64,000 bases of DNA from Hanleya hanleyi (GCA_036873755.1 JAVTVY010020546.1:1-64000); one strand, 5' to 3'. Counted from the first letter of the stretch, positions 49,884 through 61,700 are shown. Notes: generated by a model not told the origin, from the letters alone. Numbers and translations are program-made.

Positions 49884-50337
49884 CAGGCCTGCAAGTGGCT
49901 CACAGACAAAATATAGGAGGAAATTTGCCAAAATATAGGAGTAATATAGGAATTTTCTTAATAAAATATAGGAAATAAAGAAGTGTAAGACAGGTCACTA
50001 CTACATGTCATTATATGTTCCAAAATTGGTAGTTTTTTGGTGTTTAATAAAATTATTTCCACTGAATGCGGTCATAGTTGTGGCGGTTGAGGAGACCCGT
50101 TCTGCTGCTTGGTTCAAGAAAGAGAAATTTAAATGTTTTCATATTTGCCGAGCGAAGCGAGGCAAACAAAAAATTCTGAAATGTATTTTCCCATGCCAAA
50201 TTGACTCATTTCAGAGCATTGGTGAAGGTTTTCATGAGAAAAAGTCCAAATATAGAAAATATAGGAGATTTTTAGGAAAATATAGGAATGACTCAAAAAT
50301 ATAGGAAAATATACATGTAGGAGGCACTTGAAGGCCT
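49884..50337. mobile_element. hAT-like non-autonomous element with AAATATAGGA motifs
   Basis: GCATCAG is duplicated at 49877-49883 and 50338-50344. The ends are CAGGCCTGCAAGTGGCTC and the inverse of AGGCCTTCAAGTGCCTC. AAATATAGGA-type words cluster at both sides (about four left, five right). A GCCGAGCGAAGCGAGGC palindrome lies inside. A CAG-starting end with a duplication of about 8 bp suggests the hAT group. Confidence 0.65.
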
Positions 50338-51579
50338 GCATCAGTGATGTTGTGAGAAGAGTAAAACAAGTGGCAATAACTCTCATAAATTTCACATCAA
50401 TAGGTGGATCTGAATGAGCAGTTATTTTTGAGAATGCAACCACTACATGTAGCTGGGAGAATAATGCACACAGAAAGGTAGTATATTTGTGAACATATAT
50501 TTTATTCTGGCACATTTATAACCCAATATATACACATCCAAAACCAGGTAACTTTATTGTGGATATGTTCATCTATTACACAGGCCTCAAAGCATCATTC
50601 CCCAGATGAAGCTGATATGTACATGTGCTGCTCAAATCTGTTTTTACATGTTATATCTGATATTGTAAAAAGTACAATTACTTCTTGATTTTTTCAAGAT
50701 TTTTTTAAGACATGAATTTTTTTTGCAGTACATGCCAAATGGAAAAAGAAATAAAAAATTCAAGTCTAAAATTCTACGAAAAGAAATCGACATACATGTG
50801 ATAAATCTTCTTTTGTAAAAAAAGACAACTGCTTATCGTGTTTTCTTCCTTCCATAAATTAGACATGATAATGATCTTGAATAGTTCAGGGAGACATTTC
50901 ACAAAACTATCAGTATGTATATGATTGTCATGATTGTTCCAGAAAAATACTTCTTGAGATAACCACATGAAATTTTTATAACATTTCTAAAAGTTTCTAG
51001 AAAATAATTTAAAATAATCAGATCAAGCTTTTTCTAGATTAAAATTTCTACAAAGCATGGCTCGGGCTCAACAATCCCAAACAGGATTTAAGAAGAGTGA
51101 GAGTGATCACTTTTTAATCGCTCTCTCAAATTCAAATTCAGAAGAGTGAAAAAACAGCTCTATACTTATCCGTAATGATAACAACAATTATTTATTGCAT
51201 AGAATATTAGTATGAAATCAGTCTTCTTGGCCCAGAACATACACTTCCACGGTCTTTCGTTTTTGAAAATAGCAGGAGTGCTGTAAATCACTCCGCTAAT
51301 ACAATTCTAGAAGTCTAAATCACACTGCTGAAGGTTTTTAGTATGTAGAGGAGTTGTTGTAAGGAGTGTTGTTTCCACTCACCTAGATTAATTTTAGGAA
51401 TGTGATTAGGACTGTGGTGTGATCACACTCCTCAATACGAAGCTGCGCATCTGAAAACCCCTCGGCTCTGGGGACGTGCCAGCCATTCATAATGTATTCA
51501 ATTTGAACCAGGAACAACAATTTGATGTCAGGAACACCAAGCAGTCAAGTCACAAATATACAGATTATCAAAAATTTTG

Positions 51580-52665
51580 CAATTAGAAATGACCCCTAAG
51601 GTTTCTGTCCAATCAGAGAAACCGGTATTCATTACATAAGTTTCTTGATGCATCAATGATGTATACCAAATTTTTCATTGAACATTTGAGCAGTATCAGA
51701 GATAGAGATCATTAATGATTTCACATAAATTAAAGATGACCGCCCATCCTTCCCGCCACTCAGAGGAACTGATGTGGTTATTCATTGAAAGTTTCTTGAT
51801 ACATTGATGCTGTATACCAAGTTTCGTATAGAACACTGAAATGGTATCAGAGATATACTTCATTAAAGATTTTGCATAAATTAAAGATGGCCACCAAGGT
51901 TTCCGCCCAATCAGAGAAACCAGAACTGTCATTTGTCTTAAGTCTCTTGATGCATCGATGATGTATACCAAATTTTACATCGAGCACTTGAACGGTATCA
52001 GACATGTCAGATACAGAGATAATAATGATTCTGCATAAATTAAAGATGGCCGCCCATCCTTCCCGCCACTCAGAGGAACTGATGTGGTTATTCATTGCAA
52101 GTCTTGATACATCGATGCTGTATACCAAGTTTGGTTTTGAACACTTAAATGGTATCAGAAATATATATAATTAAAGATTTTGCATAAATTAAAGATGGCC
52201 GCCAAGATTTTCGGTCAATCAGGTCACGATTCAAAGTATCTGGATGTATACCAACTTTCATATAAAACAATTGAATGGTAGCAGAGATATATGTATCATT
52301 ATCGATTTCACATAAATTAAAGATGGCCTCCAGGGTTTCCAGCTACATGTAATCAGAAAAGCCGGTTTGGTAATTCATTGAAAGTTGCTTGATGTATCGA
52401 TGATGTATACCCACTTCGTATTGAACAGTTGAATGGTTTCCGAGATATGGATCATTATCCATTTTGCATAACATTAAAGATGGCCGCCAAGGTTTCCACC
52501 CAATCAGGTCCCAAATCATTGGGCTTCTGTTCCTTGACTAGGTAAATAAGCATACCAAATTTGGAATTCATCAATGGAACCATTTTCCGGCTATCTCGCT
52601 CACGTACGGACAGACAGACGTACAAGACGACGACAATACCCCATGGCCAAAATTGGTCGAGGGGT
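51580..52665 (+). mobile_element. Tandem-repeat element, ~150-bp units
   Basis: About six to seven units with 'cataaattaaagatggccgc', 'caatcagagaaacc', 'cttgatgcatcgatgatgta' and 'taccaaatttt'. It ends with TACGGACAGACAGACG, the hairpin CCCCATGGCC / GGTCGAGGGG and TAAAA at about 52665. The left border is not defined. Confidence 0.65.
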
Positions 52666-53099
52666 AAAAATGAATGACTGCTTCCACATGTTGTCTTGGG
52701 GAGTGTATTTAACTCTTCTGCTTTTTCCCAAACTGGAAGCAGTGAATTTCTCACCTAAACAAATTGAGCAGAGCAGTTTAATGCTCATCTAAATCATCTT
52801 ATTTGTATTGATCAATATACAGCTGTAGTCAACTTGCTCACCATACAAATCTTATCCAAGACAGTTATCAGCACTACAAACTTTCTATTAAAATTTCCCT
52901 TCTATTTTTACATCCCTTTAAAACAAAACAGCAAATCTTTCAAGGATAAACAAGAAAGTATCATTACTTTTGTTCCAAGAAATAAATTAACTACACAAAT
53001 CAGTCTGGGTGTGTCATCTGTGTATTGAAGTTAAACAATGATTGGGTAAATTAAAATATTAAACAATCCATTTAAAATGTACATACATGTACTTGTATA

Positions 53100-53119
53100 T
53101 GTATAATAATAATAATAAT
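53100..53119 (+). repeat. (TAA)n microsatellite
   Basis: Short TAATAATAATAATAATG run. Confidence 0.8.
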
Positions 53120-53291
53120 GTAAAACAATAGAGGAATGATCAGATCTAACACTAGTCATGCTAGTTTTTACATATTCTAGCATCATTGTTCAGTTCTATG
53201 CAGCAGACAGTCAAAATATTGCACATTTTCGAGCAGTTTCTTGTGACGAGACAAAGATGCAGGTTGCTGCTGGTAAATTAATGTCATATAT

Positions 53292-53963
53292 CTATGCACT
53301 TTCATCAATATTCTCATTCTGATTGGCCACAGCTGGTTTTAAACCCTGCTCCGCTGCATTGTCCTCCTCCTCATCCTCATACTCCTCATCATCATCACCC
53401 TCCCCAGCTACTTCTTTATCATTCTCCTGATTGGCCTGTCCCTGCTCATCTATTTCATTTCCTTGATCAACTAAATCGCCAGGGTGTGCCACCTGCTGAT
53501 CAGCATCTTGATCACCCTCTACCCCATTGTCAGCACCCTGGTTTCCGTCTTGTTCTTCGGCTTCTTCCCCCTCATTCGGTTTGTCTCCTTGCTCACCAAC
53601 AACAGCTCCTGGAGCAGCCATCTGCATTTTGTCACCATCATTCTCGTCATGTTCACCATGGTCACCGTCATGTTCACCATGTTCACCATCCTGTTGCCCA
53701 TCACCATGGTTATCAATGTCTCCAGGTGCTCCCACCTGCATCTGATCACCATCCTTGTTTTCCTCTTCATTGTCAGATTCGACAATGCCTTCATGGCCTT
53801 GATTTAAATCAGGAGGAGCAACTTGAAACTGGTCGCCATCTTTTTTACCTGCAGCCCCTCCTTCATCACCCGCCTGGCCATCTCCTTGTGATTCTGCAGC
53901 TGCAGCCCCTCCTTGGCCCTCTGCACCTTTTACAGCACCACCTGCAGGCTGTTCATCATCTGG
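53292..53963 (-). CDS. Alternative terminal exon, isoform A, GOLIM4-like gene
   Basis: The acceptor ACTACTTCACAG precedes 53963. Phase 0, 223 residues, stop TAG at 53292-53294. The sequence is extremely rich in D, E, Q, G and N, with no hydrophobic segment. It contains a loose repeat of about 35-45 residues opening GDQFQVAPP, GDQMQVGAPG, GDKMQMAAPG and ADQQVAHPGD. It ends YEDEEEDNAAEQ then NQNENIDESA, echoing the tyrosine-plus-acidic end of the isoform B exon. Lumenal tails of GOLIM4/GP73-type Golgi proteins look like this, but such composition is not unique to them. A possible ATTAAA poly(A) hexamer is at 52777-52782. No strong donor ends the exon, although two in-frame CAG|GTGG sites occur inside. 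Confidence 0.8.
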   Translation of the reverse strand, partial: PDDEQPAGGAVKGAEGQGGAAAAESQGDGQAGDEGGAAGKKDGDQFQVAPPDLNQGHEGIVESDNEEENKDGDQMQVGAPGDIDNHGDGQQDGEHGEHDGDHGEHDENDGDKMQMAAPGAVVGEQGDKPNEGEEAEEQDGNQGADNGVEGDQDADQQVAHPGDLVDQGNEIDEQGQANQENDKEVAGEGDDDEEYEDEEEDNAAEQGLKPAVANQNENIDESA

Positions 53964-54957
53964 CTGTGAAGTAGTAAATTCAGCACATAAAGTCAAATAT
54001 ATATCATGCAAGAATGGTGATCAGAAGTGGAACAGTCCAGTTACATTTCGGTGTCAGAAGTGGGATCCAGGTGAGAGCAGAAGAGGTTGGAAAGTTGTTC
54101 CCTCCTAAGACGAAGATTCCGATACCAAAGAAAAGAGAGGTCCATCATCCCATTGGGGTGTAAAAGAAAGAACTGCTGTTGTCCAGGATGTCCTACTTAT
54201 ATCCAGGACTTGGGTGCTTGGGGGTGAAGGCTGGCACTGGACTAGTCCATCTTAGCAGAGGTGTTGACATAGGGCAGAATAGAAGGTTGAGATACACTGA
54301 TACATATTAACCATCAATTCAGGAATTTTACCTATAAACTAAAAACTTCCCAACACCAAACAATGAATAGCTTCTTCATGACCAAATTATCGCACTGCGG
54401 GAGGACTGCTATGTTCGATGACCACCTCTGCCACACATGGCAAGAGAGGACATCACAGAGCAATTTGCATCTCCTGCATCTTTCACAATATCAAGGGCTT
54501 GCTCATCACTCAAATGTGGAACAAAAAGAAAAATAGTCAAAACACACCACCAGCAGGAGATATTGCAACAGATACATCAAAATGAAATGCTATATGTGGT
54601 AACCTAACACAAACACCACTTCCCACTTCAGCATGTTCAATGTTAGATGTTTATCTGTATGTTCATGTAAATGATAAGTGTCCATGCTTGCTAGATCATG
54701 TTCACTTGAGGGCTGTCCAAATATTGTACATCTACATTCTTAACGAAATTCTATCGATTCTGAAAGACCCAAACTCAGGAGGTACCGGTACCATTACAGA
54801 CTGAATCTCTGTTAGAGCCGAATGTTCTCCTAAGTTTATCCATGAGTCAATCAAAAGTACACATATTTTATTGAAAAGCTGAACTGACCAATAGTGTGTC
54901 AAGACAGGAAGGTGTATCTTGACGACCTGGAGTTTCCATATGAATCCATTGACTTAC

Positions 54958-55106
54958 GTGTAAATTTGGTGGCTGTACTTGGTGTTGTTGTTCGTCCTCC
55001 TCCTCCTGTTTATGTTGAGGAATGTTGTTGTCCTCCACGGCTCCCACCTTGTGACCCGCAGCATCGGCCCCATGTTGGTAACCCACAGGCTGGTCTTCTA
55101 CATTAC
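54958..55106 (-). CDS. Internal exon 3, GOLIM4-like gene
   Basis: The acceptor TTTCACCCCAG precedes 55106 and the strong donor CAC|GTAAGT follows 54958. It starts in phase 1 (C from the previous exon plus GT = Arg) and ends in phase 0. The 49 full codons run from NVEDQPVGYQHGADAAGHK through KQEEEDEQQHQ to PPNLH. It can join either the exon at 53963 or the exon at 48828, both phase 0, so it is the branch point of the two predicted isoforms. Confidence 0.8.
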
Positions 55107-55710
55107 CTGGGGTGAAACAAGTTCAACATGTCGTGATCATGATAAAGTTGATCAATTAGTTGTTCTAACAACTTTGATCACCCTATAAAATCATTACGGT
55201 AACAAAGAAATAATTATTATTTGCATGATTTTTGACCATTTCATCAACATGTTCTAATAAGTTTGATCACCCTCAGATTTTGGGGGGGGGGGAAATTTCA
55301 ATTCTTGTGATTTAATTCTTAGGGGAATTACCATAGCAACTGCTCTTGATCGCAATTAACTTGTGTCTCGTGTGAATCATTCTCATGTCAAGTAGATGAC
55401 TTTTTCTTTTGTCCTCATGAGACAACTTTGACTACCCGTTCTCATTTTCCGATACAGTGACTATCATACTCAACATCGATCTAGAGGCCATGATCCAAAT
55501 ACTGCCATTTACGTATTTAGGTTACCCCAGCATGAAACTGCCATGTGAAAGCAAAACTGACAACAGGATGACAAAGGTCACATCTGTTTTACTATCAAGT
55601 CCCACGATATCGGAATGGCCCATCACATTTGCCGTATTGGCATGTGACCATGCAAACTCTTTGTGCCAGTGAGTTAGCCCTTAAATTTTGTAGTAATTCC
55701 TAGGGGGTTT

Positions 55711-56036
55711 TAAAACGAGAGATCCTGAAGGATCTTGGCGCCCACCATTGTCTGATAATTGTAAGCTAATGACAAGAGGATCTTTTTGTCCATTGTTACT
55801 AAGAACAAACAATTGATTTGTAATTTTGTTTGCAGAATTTTGAATTTATTTTGAGCGAAAAAGATTGAAACTAAAAGGATACGGGAAAACACAAAGATAT
55901 TATCTTTATAAGTTTCAGGAATTTCAAGATTTCTAGAAACTGTACTTGACATGTCGGTTGTTATAGTACAAGTGAAATGAGCAAAGTTAGATAAGTCTGA
56001 AACTGAATGTCAGGAGGATCCTTCATCTTCGTTTTG
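55711..56036. mobile_element. Possible foldback element, 'aaaacgagagatcctgaagg'
   Basis: The left 'aaaacgagagatcctgaagg' is partly mirrored by 'ggatccttcatcttcgtttt' on the right. The similarity is weak and borders are uncertain. It lies in the intron between exons 3 and 2. Confidence 0.35.
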
Positions 56037-56607
56037 TAGTATTTTTTTTTTTGCACGTGTCATCATTGTGTATTGTAAGCGCAGACAAATCTTTTTGACA
56101 ATTTGGCATGAGCTATGAAACATATGTAGGCCTACCTAAGATTTTATAATTAGGAACGAATGCTAATTCTGTTCTGCTTACTGGGATACTTTAAGATACC
56201 TGTTTTGAGATACCATGCTCTAAAATAGCAAGGTGGTACCAATACACAACTCAATACAGAAGGGATACGGTCCCTGCAGTTATGTTGAAACTTTGAAAGT
56301 GTCTGAATCCTGATTATCTCCGTTGGATCGAAACACGCAGTACCGATAGTCTACAGTTGTCCAGTTGTGACGTTGAGTCACAAGAGTGACATCCCTCATG
56401 TAGCCGACCCATCGGCAGAGGAAACGGTGGGGCAGTTCACTTGCAACGGCATGGACTAAAGTAAACTGATTTAAAATTTGAAGAAATACATTTTAATTCG
56501 GAATCATTTGAACTCCTTGATATAGATGGTGGAAGTATGGATATTCTCTATACTCAATATATAGAATATCATGCCCCACCGTTTGATCTGCCGACTCTTG
56601 TGATGCA

Positions 56608-56762
56608 GGGGCCGCGGAGCCGGGGGGGCTGGGGGGGCTTCAGCCCCCCCACTTTTCGGAGCTGTAATGTTATAAGCCCTATCTAGGGGCGACTTCAGCC
56701 CCCCCACTTTATGGTCGAGATAGGGGTCAGCCCCCCCACTTTTGAATATGCTCCGCGGCGCC
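56608..56762. mobile_element. 155-bp MITE with 9-bp target duplication
   Basis: TGTGATGCA is duplicated (56599-56607 and 56763-56771). The ends GGGGCCGCGGAGC and GCTCCGCGGCGCC are inverted repeats with one mismatch. The interior has three copies of CAGCCCCCCCACTTT, once preceded by its inverse (GGGGGGGCTGGGGGGGCTTC). The duplication length and size suggest a hAT-related MITE. Confidence 0.75.
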
Positions 56763-56815
56763 TGTGATGCAACGTCACAACTCGGGAATACCTTATTAAT
56801 ATGAAGCGTAACTTT

Positions 56816-57497
56816 GATTTTTGAATTGGACCACAAAAAGATATCTTGCACAACTAGGCCCCATGTGGGACTGGTGTACCAAATTTCAGAAAGATCCATG
56901 AATTAGTTCCTGAGAATTCACGATAATGTTTCAAGGGGAAATTCAAGATGGCTGGCTGGCTGTTATATTGGATTTTCGAATCGGACCAAAAAGGTATCTT
57001 GCACAACTAGACCCAAATGGGAACCTGTGTACCAAATTTGAGAAAGATCCATGCAGTAGTTCCTTAGAAATCGCGATAAAGTTTCATGGGAAAACAAAGA
57101 TGGCCGCCTGGTGGCCATATTGGATTTTCGATTCGGACCAGAAAAGGTATCTTGCATAACTAGACCCCAAGGGGAACCTGTGTACCAAATTTGAGAAAGA
57201 TCCATGTACTTAGTTCTTGAGAAATCGCGATAACAAAGTTTCATGGGGAAATCCAACATGGTCGCCTGTTGGCCATATTCATGATATTAGATTTTCGAAT
57301 CGGACCAGAAAGGTATCTTGCACAACTAGACCCCAAGGGGAACCTGTGTACCAAATTTGAGAAAGATCCATGCAGTAGTTCCTGAGAAATCGCGATAACA
57401 AGAATTGTTTACGGACGGAAGGACTGACGGACGGACAACGGACCACGGACGAAAAGTGATTTGAACAGCCCACCATCTGATGATGGTGGGCTAAAAA
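56816..57497 (+). mobile_element. Fragment of the 'gatggccgcctggtggcc' element
   Basis: About four units like those of 15941-18203, including 'tatcttgcacaactagaccc'. It ends with GACGGACGGACAACGGACC, the hairpin AGCCCACCATC-TGAT-GATGGTGGGCT and AAAAAAA. The left part of the element is missing. Confidence 0.7.
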
Positions 57498-57739
57498 AAT
57501 TTATTGATCGTAATAGTAGGTGACAGTGATTGAAAGGCATGATGTGTACTCAAGGGTTGCTAGGAAATTGAGTCTTTGAAGATTCTGTTTGGTTCAATGT
57601 ACATTTATTGCCAGAAAACCTGGTCAATTTGTGACTGAGGGGTTTCTGTCATGTCTGTCAGTGAAATTGACGGCGAATGACCAAGGCCCTTCATTAACAT
57701 GATCAACTGAAACAGGAAAATGATCAGAAGTAAACTTAC

Positions 57740-57820
57740 GTGCAGGCTGGATTTGAAGATTTTGTTGATCCATGACCTCAGGAGCTTGTGGATTAATAGC
57801 TCCTCCTCTCGCTTGAACAC
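57740..57820 (-). CDS. Internal exon 2, GOLIM4-like gene
   Basis: The acceptor CAACCTTTCAG precedes 57820 and the donor CAC|GTAAGT follows 57740. It starts and ends in phase 1, 81 nt. It reads VQARGGAINPQAPEVMDQQN and LQIQPA between split Gly and Arg codons. It is Q/P-rich and links exon 1 here (58582) to exon 3 (55106) in frame. An open frame in another phase covers the same bases and should be ignored. Confidence 0.75.
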
Positions 57821-58581
57821 CTGAAAGGTTGAAGTGATATTAGTCTGCCTGCATGGTGCATATTTTGACTGCTATAGACAGTCTAGATTAAGTTTAATGA
57901 GCATGCATCTCCTAAAATAATATCCAAACTTCTTCAAAATTGGAGTCAATTATATTAGCCTACTTGATATACATGTATTTGACCCTCCATTAAATTTAGG
58001 AGAACTTCAATAATCTTCTCAAAACATGCTCTGTACAATTTCATTGACTTCCATTTGCAATATATTTCTTAGTCATTTTTTCCCACTTTATTTTCACACT
58101 CTCTCTGGGGTTGAACATGAATGATCAGGATATTGGTTGTCAGCACTGTAAAGCCCCATAAAATAAAACCTAGTTTTACATCACTACCTACCCAGTTGTT
58201 TTTTTTCACCCAACCCTGTTCATGATTTTTTTTTTTAATGTTTCAAAATAGAGACTGTTGTGGCGAGTAATTTGTAGTGATGCGACAGCTATCTCACACA
58301 ATGGCAGTCACATTCATGTCAGCTCAGCTCGTCACGGCCGGCATGGCCAATTGTAATGTCATCAGGTGTCAAGCATATCTTAAGCTATCCCTGTTAATAA
58401 CTTTCCAATCTCTTATCAGTGAATTTTATCGAACTCAATCTCTTCCAAACCGTCCATGAGAAATAAATAATAAAAAGACCCACCATTTTTAAGAAGTCAG
58501 TTTGTAAACTCTATCAACTGTTTTCAATGGGACCTTCATATTATCAGGACTATGCATTACATACACGATCATTATAATCAC

Positions 58582-58786
58582 CTGCTTGTTCCTGGCCAAC
58601 AGCAGCACCATTATTCTGCACCATAGCAGCACCATCTACAGGCTGCTGTTGTTGGAGTAACTGTCCATTCTGGTTCTGTTGACCTTGACCTTGAAAGACC
58701 AATGGCTGATTAGCTGCACCAGGTTGTTGTTGCTGTTGTAGTTGATGCTGTTGTTGTTGCTGCAGAAGTTGGTTTTTCTGCACATC
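58582..58786 (-). CDS. First visible exon (Gln-rich), GOLIM4-like gene
   Basis: The acceptor CTGACATTACAG precedes 58786 (phase 0) and the donor CAG|GTGATT follows 58582 (phase 1). The 68 codons open DVQKNQLLQQQQQHQLQQQQ, then PLVFQGQGQQNQNGQ, and end VGQEQA. The Gln-rich start would follow a coiled-coil stem if the GOLIM4 comparison holds. In that family a short cytoplasmic tail, one membrane anchor and a coiled coil come first. No such exon was found between here and 64000, so the 5' end lies outside the window or in an exon I could not see. Confidence 0.8.
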
Positions 58787-61700
58787 CTGTAATGTCAGAT
58801 CAGATCCAAACTGAATTTGACACTTTCAAATATTGGATAATAAAATAATCTAACAAGTGAAAAATACCTTCATTGCTTTTGATATAATATGCGACTCGGC
58901 CAAGATCCCACAATTATCATCGTATCAGCAACTTCATGGCTAAGGTCAAGGTCATGTACAAAACCTTCTTAATAGCAAAATCGAAACTCCATTATTTTTT
59001 TTTAGTAGCCTAAAAAGTAACCTTCTAGACTGGGCTAGCTGCTTTATTGATTTTCAAGTTGATACTTGGTGTAAGCTTGCATTGTCCAAGCCTTTATGTA
59101 GCTGAAAACTTGAGTCTAGACACATTTTTATCCTCAGACATGACTACATGTATATACATTGTCTCAGGTTTCTTACATGAAGTATGGACCAATTTTCATG
59201 TGTCAGAATGATATTTAACAGGGAGGGAGGGAATTTTGGCTTAATGTCACACTCAAGTTTGTTTCACTCATATGGTGACGGTCAGTTTGGTTGGTGGAGG
59301 AAGCCGGATATTTAACAGTCTGGATGATTACACTGTTACCAGTCAGTTTGGTTAGCGGAAGTAAGCTTGCTTCCACAAAATTTATATTCTCAAAATATTG
59401 ATATAATCCGCATGCTGGACTTATCCAGCATAATTTCATTAATCTTGATATCTTGATTTGCACATATGGATACTGAAATATAGCTACACTGGAGAAATAA
59501 TAAAAGTAGCCTCGTAATAAGACTTAGCATGTGTTGCAAGCAAACACAGGGTTTCTACTTTTCTTGAAAAATATTTTTCCAGGACTGGACCTAAATCAAC
59601 TTTTCCAGGACCTAAATCAACTTTTTTTCCAGGACTTTCAATCACAGAAATTTCTGGCATTCTCGATACTTTAATGTTCGCAAACGGCACAACCAACAAA
59701 ATAATAAGGGATTTTTTTTATCCAGGTTAAAATTCAAGAATTTTAAAGGAGTAAATTGGTAAAATTCAAGGACTTTACAGGTTTTCAAACATCTGTGGGA
59801 ACTTTGAAACAAAGTTGCCGATTTCCCCTAGCCATGAAGAACAATAAGACTGATGTTTGAGTTAAATTAATTTTCTGGGGTTTTTTTATTATTATTATTA
59901 ATTTTTTTTGCTTGACCTTTCTAATACTTTCAACTTGAAGAAATATTTCCAAAGGCTTTTCTCTGTTGTATAAGAGAATGAAATAATGGGATAGATCTGT
60001 ACATGGTAAAACAACAGTGATGACATATGTGACGTACACATACATGTAATGAAAATATACATGTATTCCAAGACCTTTCCAGATTACTTCAGGCAAGTCT
60101 TATATGAAGGTTTGCCCCAGAGCACCAAGTGGTGTACTGATGCAGCACTCCCGACATAAATCTGTGGTTCGTACTTTTCCTCTCCTGCATATGCCAACAG
60201 CATGCAGAATATTTCAACTATCATAACTGGTGTACATATAGTAAATATGCATCAAATTGTCCTACTATTCAAAGAAAGGACCATCATACTTAATACATTG
60301 ATAATAATTTTGGCAACTTCAAGTTATCAGAGATTAAATATATTCCACATACTGTCAGCATAGGAAGGAGAAGAAAAGTACGAAACCACAAATTCATGCC
60401 AGGAGTCATACATCGGTTCACAATTGGACAAACCTTTGTCTGAGAAATAGATCAATAGAGGTCAACCAAGAAACCGCATATATACATGTAGTACACCATG
60501 CATGCCATGCTGCAGCCACACATTTCATGACAAACGAGGCGAAAAAAACAAAATGCAAAAAAAACATGCAATCTACCGGTTACCAGTATATTTCAAATAT
60601 TGCATCCTCAGAAATTTGCAACAATTGTTTAAGTTCCAATCAAATTTAGATATAAATTCACCTTGCTTCACATTAACATCGTAAAGTTACCCAATAATCA
60701 ATATTACATACATGTAGTTAAAGACATCGAGTACCAGAGCTGAAATATAGCGGTATACACCTGCCCAAATCATGCATGTAGAACATTCTATGTTTCATGT
60801 ATACATGTAGTTTAAAGAACATGAATTTAATATTTTGAATATGCACGAGTACACACTTTGGTTTCATGTGCATGCATCTAAATATTTTGAGCCCTCTGCG
60901 GTGCCCCCTTGAAAGCTCATTCCTCAGCCCGCTCATTGCTGAGACCAGGTTAATACAATGTATTCACTTTTGTCAAGTTTCACTTCATTTTTTCTGACAC
61001 CTGATGCAGACAATTGACACAAATTTCACAACATAATCATGCATTCAGGGGTCAATGAGGTCAGTGACTGCTCTACATGTAGTGTTCCATTGTATTGTAT
61101 CCATGTCGGAAACAGCGCGTACATCACATTTTGTGACTGGAGATAATTCCATCTGAAATGATTCTTATGAATAGATTTTCCAACACTGTAAATTTCGAAC
61201 CTGGAAAATCATCCATGAGTGTAGAAAATGATTCTTGTTTCGAGACCATTACTGTTATAAATCTCAGATTTTTATAAGCCCCCATTTTTATTTGCTCACA
61301 GCTTTTGTTGATTGCCAGGATTCCTGAATTGCATTCTAATCTTTTGCACACTGCCCTATAAACACATCGACACATTGTAATTTGTATCATTATTAACATT
61401 CGATAATTCTGTTAATATGAAGACTGATATACCCACTTCTTGACTGATATACCCACTTCCGTATAATCCCCCAGGCTTTCGCATCTCAGAAAACCTAACA
61501 AATCCATCTTCCCAATCATTCACTCAAACTCTGTTGCACTCATCATTTCAGCTGTGGATGAGTGTGAATTCTACTGTATCCATGACAACAATCACTCTTG
61601 TCATTCTCCATCACTCTTGCAAGACAGGTCAAGAGATAGCAACATTTGCCTTCCGTTTGTGCCACAGATCTGAGATATGCTGCGGACATAGTCATTGTTG

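Noticed and set aside
53294..53974. 226-codon His/Pro-rich plus-strand frame
   Set aside because: Antisense shadow of the acidic exon; the minus frame has matching splice signals and phase.
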